The notes beneath the pieces are model-generated. The model was not told the origin of the DNA. It made no database searches and saw only the letters and a program-made list of their open reading frames with translations. Below, piece by piece: positions 15,735-22,957 of a stretch of 33,324 nucleotides of DNA. Made by a program: the position numbers and the translations under genes. Each line of letters begins with the position of its first letter. Within the stretch, counting starts at the first letter, position 1. Source of the DNA: Anaerolineaceae bacterium UBA6107 (GTDB lineage: Bacteria > Chloroflexota > Anaerolineae > Anaerolineales > Anaerolineaceae); assembly GCA_002428455.1 (NCBI GenBank), contig DIWL01000001.1:1-33324 (forward strand), written 5' to 3'.

Positions 15735-18149
15735 TCATTTCAAAGAAATTGCCGCTTCAACTGCAGCGTAGGCATCCAGGATACCAGCGCCAGCCTCGTA
15801 GACCGAGCCACCGCAGCCGCTTTCAGTGCCTTCATACGGCTGAGCGGTTTCCATCAATATCCGGGTGGTGGTCTCGATATCACCAATCAATGCCGGGTTT
15901 GCAGACCACATCAATGCGACCACTCCGGACACATGCGGAGCGGCAAAAGAGGTACCACTGCTGAACGTATAGGTACCCCCTGGTGCCGCAACCAGGATCA
16001 TTTCTCCCGGCGCTGACAAATCCGGCTTGGCACGCCCGCTTCCATCCACGTTAACCGGACCGCGGCTGGAAAACGGTGACAAATAGCCCAGTTTATCAAC
16101 AGCTCCAACTGTAAAAACGTCTGCATAGATAGAGAGCGGATCAGCGATGGTCGAACAGCCGTAATAGCCGTTATTCCCGGCTGCCACAGACATGAATATC
16201 CCGGCAGATCTCAGCATTGCAACAGCCTGGTCAAATACACCCGGGTCGCATCCTTCAACCTCAGGACATCCCCATGAGTTGTTGATGATCATGGCGCCTA
16301 ATGAGGGATCACCGTGCTTGAGTGGATCTCCACCTTGCGGATATGGAGCGAACATAAACTGCATACAATCCAGGTATAAAGCCGGGTTTCCGAGGTTGCG
16401 GGCCAGGTTTACACAACCGATCCACTCGCTGTCCGGAGCGATTCCGCGCGTCTCACCAAGTACGATTACCAACGTCCCAGTACCATGCCCGCCAATATCC
16501 ACCGGTGAAACCGAAGCATTCCAGGGATCCAGCCAGTTGTAATCATTCGATCCTCCCCTCCCACGGTAACTGTTTCCCAGTTCAGGATGCGAAATATCCA
16601 CACCTGAATCAGTTTGTCCAACAAGAATCCCCTCACCGGTAATTCCCAATTCGGTGTGCACCTTGAGGGCATTGATCATCTCCAGATTCCACAGGGTCCC
16701 CTCCTGGGGTACCAGTACATCGCCTTTGGTTGTTTCAGGAATCTGCGGTAACGGCCGCAAGTGCGGACTATCTAGCACCCGCTCCACCCCATCAAACCGG
16801 GAAAGCCTGTTCTTTGTGAACCACCCGGCATTCACTTCCATGGCGTTAACCAGGTAATATGACGTGTAGGCGATCCCTTTTTTATCCAGCTCTTCGCGCA
16901 GCATTTTTTGCGAATTATTCGCCAGGCTGGTCATGCTGGAATACAACATCAATTTTTTCTCAATTAATGGCGTATCAATGTCAATTGATTTTGAGTCAAC
17001 CTGGTCCTGCATGATGACGAACAAACGGTCACCAAAGAAACCGGGTTGCCCGATGAAGAGATACAGCACAATAAATTCCATTAGGCTTAATAAGATCAGC
17101 CCCAAATTTATCCGTCTATCCAGGTTGGCTTTTTCATGCAGGGGGAAGAATATCAAGACTACCAATGCGACCGCATGAATAAAAACGAACGAATACCATG
17201 CCGCCCGTTGTGCCCAATAAAAAACTTCTGTGCTGGTGGTGCCTGAAATGATCAACGCAAGTTCATCCATATCAAAGAAAGCCAGCGGGAGAATGAGCGC
17301 AAGAGCTGAAATAATCCCGACTGCCAACCTGCCGTGATCTTTGCGGTTTCGGCCAGCTGCCGCAAGAGTTGCTATCAACCATCCTAACGGGGGTATGGCA
17401 AGGGCAAGAAGAATTTGGGATCCATTCTGACTGATTCCGGTCATGACTATTAGCAGAAAAACTGCCAGAACAAATCCGTCAAATAAATACTCACCACGCC
17501 CAACCTGGCTTCCGGCAGGCTGGGTCATATCGAAATACAGCGGGTAAATGGCGCTAACGAGGAAAAAAGCGAAAGAACATCCAAAAACAATGACCAACAA
17601 GGTGTCACTTGGTGATCCCAGAGCCCCCCAAAGGATCCACGGAGTCGCCAGACCAACACCTGCCAACACCGCTGTTCCGGTCAAACGTGATATCTGTAGC
17701 CCGGACCTGTCAACTGAGCGATTTTTTCTCAACAGGATCAATATTACGGCGGTTACGTTCAAAATAAGAGACAATAACAAATAAGATTGGACCTGGGCGG
17801 TAAGGTAAAGTGTTTTAGCCCCAACAGATATGAGTGCAAATACCCCCCCGATTAGCCATAATCCCAACATTAACTTGATCCTGGGAGTTTTCACCCCCAA
17901 GTAAACTGCAAGTAAAGGCAGAAACACGATCAACGCATAACCCAATTGCACAAGCCAGCGTCCATCTGCCAGACCCGTATCGGCTTCGAACATCGACTGC
18001 TCGATTGACCAGCGCAGGAATAGGTTTAAAGCCGTAAATGCCACCACCCACAAGGTCATGAAAAAGATCATGACGATATTGCCGAGACCCCGAGCGTCTT
18101 TCAAGTTGAAATCAGTTTCTATAGCAGCTTTCTCCATCTCTTTTTGCAT
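15735..18149 (-). CDS. Polytopic membrane protein with C-terminal subtilisin-like (S8) protease
   Basis: The 804-residue protein joins a membrane half to a serine protease. About 11 membrane segments occupy roughly residues 20-370. A region resembling an I9 propeptide follows (about 390-480, including SYYLVNAMEVNAGWF and FDGVERVLDSP). The S8 domain has Asp514 in QTDSGVD, His555 in GGHGTGTL, the oxyanion Asn in AAGNNGYYG, and Ser734 in SSGTSFAAPHVSG, so the triad is complete. An odd number of spans with the N-terminus inside would place the protease outside. The ATG at 18149 is preferred over a TTG at 18161. It is followed closely by the sigma-factor gene. The protease call is firm; its substrate is unknown. 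Confidence 0.88.
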   Translation of the reverse strand: MQKEMEKAAIETDFNLKDARGLGNIVMIFFMTLWVVAFTALNLFLRWSIEQSMFEADTGLADGRWLVQLGYALIVFLPLLAVYLGVKTPRIKLMLGLWLIGGVFALISVGAKTLYLTAQVQSYLLLSLILNVTAVILILLRKNRSVDRSGLQISRLTGTAVLAGVGLATPWILWGALGSPSDTLLVIVFGCSFAFFLVSAIYPLYFDMTQPAGSQVGRGEYLFDGFVLAVFLLIVMTGISQNGSQILLALAIPPLGWLIATLAAAGRNRKDHGRLAVGIISALALILPLAFFDMDELALIISGTTSTEVFYWAQRAAWYSFVFIHAVALVVLIFFPLHEKANLDRRINLGLILLSLMEFIVLYLFIGQPGFFGDRLFVIMQDQVDSKSIDIDTPLIEKKLMLYSSMTSLANNSQKMLREELDKKGIAYTSYYLVNAMEVNAGWFTKNRLSRFDGVERVLDSPHLRPLPQIPETTKGDVLVPQEGTLWNLEMINALKVHTELGITGEGILVGQTDSGVDISHPELGNSYRGRGGSNDYNWLDPWNASVSPVDIGGHGTGTLVIVLGETRGIAPDSEWIGCVNLARNLGNPALYLDCMQFMFAPYPQGGDPLKHGDPSLGAMIINNSWGCPEVEGCDPGVFDQAVAMLRSAGIFMSVAAGNNGYYGCSTIADPLSIYADVFTVGAVDKLGYLSPFSSRGPVNVDGSGRAKPDLSAPGEMILVAAPGGTYTFSSGTSFAAPHVSGVVALMWSANPALIGDIETTTRILMETAQPYEGTESGCGGSVYEAGAGILDAYAAVEAAISLK

Positions 18150-18286
18150 TAATAAGTCCAATCTAAACGGTCAAAATATTTCCTGCACAAACCGATCAGT
18201 TACAAACAAATTATAAAGGACAAAATCTATTGCTGGCCGTCCGATTCACTAATCAGCTCAAATGTGCCTGATAGATGGGATGATCC

Positions 18287-18324
18287 ACAGGTTGGCGAGT
18301 ACAGGTTGGCGAGTACAAACGAGT
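18287..18324. repeat. Tandem 14-bp direct repeat upstream of the glyA-gcvT promoter
   Basis: ACAGGTTGGCGAGT occurs twice without a gap (18287-18300 and 18301-18314). A degenerate shorter copy ACAAACGAGT follows (18315-18324). The array ends nine bases before the -35 box, a position suited to an activator or repressor binding site. It could also be simple slippage. Confidence 0.7.
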
Positions 18325-18333
18325 ACAAAACGC

Positions 18334-18362
18334 TTGACCCTAATCCTGTATCCGGCTAAAAT
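18334..18362 (+). promoter_or_regulatory. Promoter of glyA-gcvT and aminotransferase
   Basis: TTGACC (18334-18339) and TAAAAT (18357-18362) are separated by exactly 17 bases. Transcription should start near 18369, giving a leader of about 165 bases before the ATG at 18536. Confidence 0.7.
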
Positions 18363-18454
18363 ATTATTGTCGTAGTAGTTTCAACACTGAACCATAAGAA
18401 AGATCATGCGGTCCGGTTGCTGAGAATCGAATGACTATACCATCCACACACACC

Positions 18455-18497
18455 ACCACCCAAGGATGTTGCATTCAACATCTCAAGGTGGTTTTTT
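18455..18497 (+). promoter_or_regulatory. Attenuator-like hairpin in the glyA-gcvT leader
   Basis: An outer stem (18456-18460 with 18487-18491) and an inner perfect stem (18465-18471 with 18476-18482) are followed directly by a run of six T. This has the form of an intrinsic terminator placed between the promoter and the gene it serves. Upstream segments can pair with parts of it: CATCC at 18431-18435 with GGATG at 18464-18468, and CAACA at 18382-18386 with TGTTG at 18467-18471. That could give an antiterminated form. I do not recognise a known riboswitch class. Confidence 0.6.
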
Positions 18498-18535
18498 ATG
18501 TCCAATCACATTCATTAGAATAAGGAGTAAAGTCG

Positions 18536-21500
18536 ATGCGTGATTACCTTGTCCGCGGCAGTTTGACCGAAGTAGATCCAGAGATGTATGATCTAACCAG
18601 TTTTGAGACTGAAAGGCAATTCCGAAAGCTGATTATGATCCCTTCTGAAAGTACCGCCCCGCTTGCAGTTCGTGAATCTTTAGCGTCGGTTTTTCAGAAT
18701 ATTTACGCAGAAGGATACCCGGATGAAGAATCCCGCTGGTTCAATGAAGGGGAAATCCTGGATTACCCTGCCCGGTTATCCAATTATCGCCGCTATGCTG
18801 ACCCGCGTTATTACAAGGGTGTGGAGTATGCCGACGTCGTTGAAGCACTTGCGCGCCGCCGTTGTGCAGAAGTTTTCGCCAACGACAAAGTAAGCGCAGA
18901 CCAGTTGTTTGTCAATATTCAAGCCCTGTCCGGCGCCCCCGCCAACAATGCTGTCTACCAGGCATTGATCGAACCCGGAGATGCCATCCTTGGAATGAAC
19001 CTCCTGCACGGTGGACACCTCACGCACGGCTCTTCTGTCAACCGGTCAGGAAAATTGTACAAAGTATCCCATTACAACGTTGACCCGGTGACTGAAAAAA
19101 TCGATTATGACAAACTTGAAAGCATCGCCCGGGAAACGAAACCTAAGGTCATCATATGTGGATATTCTTCCTATCCATGGATTCCGGATTGGTCACGCTT
19201 CCGGGCAATCGCTGACGCGGTCGGTGCTTACCTGCTGGCAGACGTATCCCACATCGCCGGTTTGATCGCCGGTAAGGCAGTTCCGTCACCCGTCGGTCAC
19301 GCTCACGTGATCACCTTTACCACACATAAAACGCTTTGCGGTCCTCGAGGTGCCTGCATTCTCACCACAGACAGCGCGCTGGCAAAGAAGATCGATAAAG
19401 CTGTCTTCCCCGGGGAGCAGGGTGGACCGCACGTGCATGTTTTCGCAGCACTCGCCACAACCTTCCGGATCGCAGCCTCTGCGCAGTTCTCGAATCTGCA
19501 AAAGCAGATACTGAAGAATTGCCTGGCACTGACCGATCAACTCCAGCAGCGCGGATTGCGCATCTCCTTTGGGGGCACGGACTCCCACCTGGGCAACATC
19601 GATTGTAAGACCATCAAGGGTCCGGACGGAACCGCGCTTTCCGGGGATATGGCTGCCCGCATACTGGATATCGCCGGCATTGTGGTAAATCGCAATACGA
19701 TTCCGGGTGATAAAACCGCACTCTTTGCCTCCGGCATCCGTTATGGTACACCCTGGCTGACACAACGCGGGTTTACAGAAGAGGATATGCGCACGATCGG
19801 TAATATTATGGCGGATGTCCTGTTGGCAATCACGCCTTACACAATCGATATGCGCAAAGGTCCATCCCAGCGGGCTAAAGTGGATTTTGCCGTTCTGGAA
19901 CAATCCAAGATCAAAATCCGTGAGCTCGCTGAGAAAGCCGGAACAGATCAGGCTTACAAACAAAGCGGTTATCCACATTTTTACTATGTAGATGATAAAG
20001 CGAAAAACAAAGGAAAATATGCCGCGCTAAACCTCAAGGGTCAACGCATCCGGCATTTTGTTGATTACTGTTTTACATCTGATACTGAAAACCTGGTCAC
20101 TGGTCAAACTCAACCCACCGAGTTACGCACACCAGCGAAGACAATCAAAGGAGCGCTTACCCTCCTCGAGGGAGAACGCTACCAATTCATATTCCCCCCT
20201 GAGGATTTCGGCATGGCTGCCACTTTCCTGCGCGCCCTTTCAGATGGGTACATCAGTTTTGACGATGACCTACCAGCCCGCGTTCCCGGACCGGTCGTAG
20301 TCGAGGAGGCTGACCCAGTGATCACCGAATTTCCGGGAGGTGATCCTGTTTCTGTGAACAAACCCTGGTACATCGGTCACAAACCAATTGAAGATAAAAC
20401 ATTGCCTGCTTTTGAGTGGAAAGAGGTAGAATCCTCAACTCTGTTACGAACCCCGCTTTATGAAGACCACAAGAAATTGGGGGCCAAGATCATACCCTTT
20501 GCTGGTTGGGAGATGCCGGTCTGGTACACCTCGGTCGTGGAAGAACACCTCGCCTGCCGCAACGCTGCGGGATTATTTGATGTGGCACATATGGGTGTTC
20601 TCCAGGCTGAAGGTCCTCTCGCCGCCACTTTCCTTGATTCTGTGTGCGGGAACGATATTGGTACCCTTGAAGTTGGCGATTCGTGCTACACACATTTCCT
20701 GGATCCTGATGCTAACGTTATTGATGACACGCTGGTTTACTGCCGTTCGCCAGTTAAATACCTCGTCGTGGTCAACGCGTCCAATGACGCCAAGGACTGG
20801 GCCTGGTTGAACGCGGTGAAGCGGGGAGAAGTCCTGGTGGATAACTCCCAACCATCCGTTAAGGCTTTTGGAACCGGCGTTATCCTGCGCAACCTGCGCG
20901 ATCCCAAAGAAGGCAAGGATATGCGGGTTGACATCGCATTGCAGGGACCAAAATCCAGAGATATCTTGCTCTCCCTTGGGTGTGATGCGGAGACACTGAA
21001 GAAAGTAAAGGCACTGAAGAGAACGGAATTATGCGAAGCCCGGATTGGCGACTTTGACCTGATCGTCTCCCGCACCGGCTACACCGGCGAGAAGATGGCT
21101 TTTGAGCTTTTCATCCATCCAGAACAGGCATCAGCACTCTGGAACGACCTGATGAAAGCAGGGGAACCAATGGGATTGAAACCATGCGGGCTCGGGGCGC
21201 GTGATTCACTCCGCACTGAGGCTGGTCTGCCACTTTACGGTCACGAAATGGGTGGCGAAAAGAATCTTGGAGTGGCTGAAGCCGGTTTTGGTTCTTACGT
21301 AAAAACATATAAACCCTGGTTCATTGGTCGTGATTCCTTTATTGAAAAAGAATCAAAACGGAACGGTGTTGTCATCCGTTTTCGATTCCCAGAGAAAGGT
21401 GTGCGCATGGCACACAACGGTGACCCGGTACTGGATGTTAAGGGCAGGGTCATTGGCGTGGTCACGAGCTGCGCGATCGACAAGGACGGCCTATTGACCG

Positions 21501-21664
21501 GCCAGGCTTTCATCGAGAATCGGTACGCAGTCGAGGGAATTCCCATCTTCGTCTACCAGGGAGCACCGAAACAGGCAGCCAAAGCACCAGCCGAGTTGAC
21601 CACCGGAGACCGGGTGACCCTCCCTGTACAGGCAGAAGTTGTCAGTCGTTTCCCCAAATTGTAA
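18536..21664 (+). CDS. Serine hydroxymethyltransferase - aminomethyltransferase (GlyA-GcvT) fusion
   Basis: One 1042-residue frame encodes two folate enzymes. Residues about 15-460 are SHMT, which interconverts serine and glycine using PLP and tetrahydrofolate: NLLHGGHLTHGSSVN, LLADVSHIAGL, and the PLP lysine Lys265 in FTTHKTLCGPRGA. Residues about 635-1040 are the glycine-cleavage T protein: PLYEDHKKLGAKIIPFAGWEMPV, FDVAHMG, the likely catalytic Asp754 in NDAKDW, SRTGYTGE and GLGARDSLRTEAGLPLYGHEM. The SHMT part carries about 25 extra residues between EGYP and YYKGVEY compared with the E. coli enzyme. About 165 residues between the two domains are unassigned. An AAGGAG box lies upstream of the ATG. 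Both active sites look intact, so this is probably bifunctional. gcvH and gcvP are not in the window. Confidence 0.9.
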   Translation: MRDYLVRGSLTEVDPEMYDLTSFETERQFRKLIMIPSESTAPLAVRESLASVFQNIYAEGYPDEESRWFNEGEILDYPARLSNYRRYADPRYYKGVEYADVVEALARRRCAEVFANDKVSADQLFVNIQALSGAPANNAVYQALIEPGDAILGMNLLHGGHLTHGSSVNRSGKLYKVSHYNVDPVTEKIDYDKLESIARETKPKVIICGYSSYPWIPDWSRFRAIADAVGAYLLADVSHIAGLIAGKAVPSPVGHAHVITFTTHKTLCGPRGACILTTDSALAKKIDKAVFPGEQGGPHVHVFAALATTFRIAASAQFSNLQKQILKNCLALTDQLQQRGLRISFGGTDSHLGNIDCKTIKGPDGTALSGDMAARILDIAGIVVNRNTIPGDKTALFASGIRYGTPWLTQRGFTEEDMRTIGNIMADVLLAITPYTIDMRKGPSQRAKVDFAVLEQSKIKIRELAEKAGTDQAYKQSGYPHFYYVDDKAKNKGKYAALNLKGQRIRHFVDYCFTSDTENLVTGQTQPTELRTPAKTIKGALTLLEGERYQFIFPPEDFGMAATFLRALSDGYISFDDDLPARVPGPVVVEEADPVITEFPGGDPVSVNKPWYIGHKPIEDKTLPAFEWKEVESSTLLRTPLYEDHKKLGAKIIPFAGWEMPVWYTSVVEEHLACRNAAGLFDVAHMGVLQAEGPLAATFLDSVCGNDIGTLEVGDSCYTHFLDPDANVIDDTLVYCRSPVKYLVVVNASNDAKDWAWLNAVKRGEVLVDNSQPSVKAFGTGVILRNLRDPKEGKDMRVDIALQGPKSRDILLSLGCDAETLKKVKALKRTELCEARIGDFDLIVSRTGYTGEKMAFELFIHPEQASALWNDLMKAGEPMGLKPCGLGARDSLRTEAGLPLYGHEMGGEKNLGVAEAGFGSYVKTYKPWFIGRDSFIEKESKRNGVVIRFRFPEKGVRMAHNGDPVLDVKGRVIGVVTSCAIDKDGLLTGQAFIENRYAVEGIPIFVYQGAPKQAAKAPAELTTGDRVTLPVQAEVVSRFPKL

Positions 21665-21698
21665 GATTGCACCATTAATCCTGATCAAAAGAGGAAGA

Positions 21699-22919
21699 AT
21701 GCAAACACCCTGGGAATACCGCTACTCACAACGAATGAAACGAATGAAAGCATCCGCAATTCGCGAGTTGCTTGCGGTTGCAGAACGACCCGGTATGATC
21801 TCCTTTGGAGGAGGTTTCCCTGCGCCAGATGTTTTCCCTGTGGAAGAGTTCAAAAAGGCCTGCATTAGTGTACTCGAGAACAAAGGTCCTGAAGTCCTGC
21901 AATATGGCTCAACTGATGGATACGTGCCGCTGAGGGAAATGGTTTCACGCTATAGTATCCGATCCGGGATGAACATCGACATCAGCAATATCCTCATTAC
22001 CAGCGGATCACAGCAGGCGCTCGATCTTCTTGGTAAGATCTTCATCAACCGTGGCGATCGCATTCTGGTAGAATCGCCCACCTACCTTGGCGCACTGCAG
22101 GCATGGAACGCATATGGAGCTGAATACATAACTGTTCCGGTTGATGAATATGGAATGCGGACGGATTTGCTGGAAGAAGCATTGCGAACCGGTCCCAAGT
22201 TCATTTATGTGCTGCCGAATTTCCAGAATCCAACCGGCACCACCCTTCCCCTGGAACGCAGGATGAAGATTATCGAGCTGGCAGACCGTTATGGTGTGCC
22301 GATCATTGAAGATGACCCTTACGGTCAGCTAAGATATGAGGGTGAGGACATCCCGTCCGTTGAGATCCTGGACTCCCGTGTTCGTGAACAAAACGGGACT
22401 TACACGGGTAATGTGATCTACCTGAGCACTTTTTCCAAGATCCTTGCCCCGGGTTTGCGCCTGGCCTGGGTTGTTGCACCGGATACGGTGATTCGCAAAC
22501 TTGCGCTTGCCAAACAGGGTACCGATCTGAATACATCCGCTTTTAACCAGATCGTTGCCCATGAAGTTGGGCAACATGGATTTATAGACCGGCATGTTGA
22601 AGTGATGAAAAAGGTTTACCTGGAACGACGTAACGCCATGCTCGATTCACTTGAAGAACATATGCCCGAAGGTGTAACGTGGACACACCCGGAAGGTGGA
22701 TTGTTCCTTTGGATGACACTCCCCAGGGATTTAAACTCAACTGAGATGTTACCTGAAACGATCGAGGAGAATGTGGCTTATGTTCCGGGTGAATTTTTCC
22801 ATCCGGATGGCAGCGGGAAAAACACGATACGTCTCAATTTCTCATTCTGCTGCCCTGACAAGATCAACGAGGGTGTCTCCAGGCTCGGTAAAGCCTTCAA
22901 AAAGAAACTGGCACATTGA
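21699..22919 (+). CDS. PLP-dependent aminotransferase, LysN/MocR catalytic-domain type
   Basis: This is a 406-residue fold-type I class I/II aminotransferase. The family blocks are MISFGGGFPAPDVFP, LQYGSTDGYVPLREMV, ITSGSQQALDLLGKIF, YVLPNFQNPTGTTLP, and IIEDDPYGQLRYEG. The PLP lysine is in YLSTFSKILAPGLRLAW, and the C-terminal arginine in NTIRLNFSF. Overall it resembles 2-aminoadipate/aromatic aminotransferases (LysN) and the effector half of MocR regulators, but has no DNA-binding domain. The ATG at 21699 has GAGG just upstream; an earlier in-frame start would overlap glyA-gcvT. It begins 34 bases after the fusion gene and shares its terminator. Substrate is uncertain; a role in amino-acid or glyoxylate transamination is inferred from context. 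Confidence 0.87.
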   Translation: MQTPWEYRYSQRMKRMKASAIRELLAVAERPGMISFGGGFPAPDVFPVEEFKKACISVLENKGPEVLQYGSTDGYVPLREMVSRYSIRSGMNIDISNILITSGSQQALDLLGKIFINRGDRILVESPTYLGALQAWNAYGAEYITVPVDEYGMRTDLLEEALRTGPKFIYVLPNFQNPTGTTLPLERRMKIIELADRYGVPIIEDDPYGQLRYEGEDIPSVEILDSRVREQNGTYTGNVIYLSTFSKILAPGLRLAWVVAPDTVIRKLALAKQGTDLNTSAFNQIVAHEVGQHGFIDRHVEVMKKVYLERRNAMLDSLEEHMPEGVTWTHPEGGLFLWMTLPRDLNSTEMLPETIEENVAYVPGEFFHPDGSGKNTIRLNFSFCCPDKINEGVSRLGKAFKKKLAH

Positions 22920-22922
22920 AAC

Positions 22923-22957
22923 AAAAAGCGGGTTCAGGAATCTGAACCCGCTTTTTT
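22923..22957. terminator. Bidirectional Rho-independent terminator
   Basis: A perfect 15-base-pair stem (22923-22937 with 22942-22956), including five A-T pairs at its base, encloses the loop GAAT. T6 follows on the plus strand and A5 precedes it, so it can end both the aminotransferase transcript and the opposing kinase transcript. The kinase stop codon lies at its right edge. Confidence 0.93.

Larger units (their letters stand above)
18150..18535. other. 386-base divergent intergenic region
   Basis: This gene-free stretch separates the subtilase (minus) from glyA-gcvT (plus). On the minus strand a TATAAT at 18210-18215 may serve the subtilase, without a good -35. In the middle are a 14-base tandem duplication and an adjacent partial copy. 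On the plus side are a well-formed promoter and a structured leader ending in a terminator-like hairpin. Bases 18216-18286 show nothing I can assign. Confidence 0.6.

Noticed and set aside
18369..18455. Glycine riboswitch upstream of glyA-gcvT
   Set aside because: The conserved glycine aptamer core is not visible, and the leader before the hairpin is only about 85 bases. Kept only as an unclassified leader.
18498..18518. Tiny frame Met-Ser-Asn-His-Ile-His after the T run
   Set aside because: It has no ribosome binding site and lies after the hairpin, where a leader peptide could not control termination.
19286..19978. 230-codon open frame on the minus strand inside glyA-gcvT
   Set aside because: It is antisense to strongly conserved SHMT coding sequence, has no recognisable motif and low-complexity Cys/Arg-rich composition.
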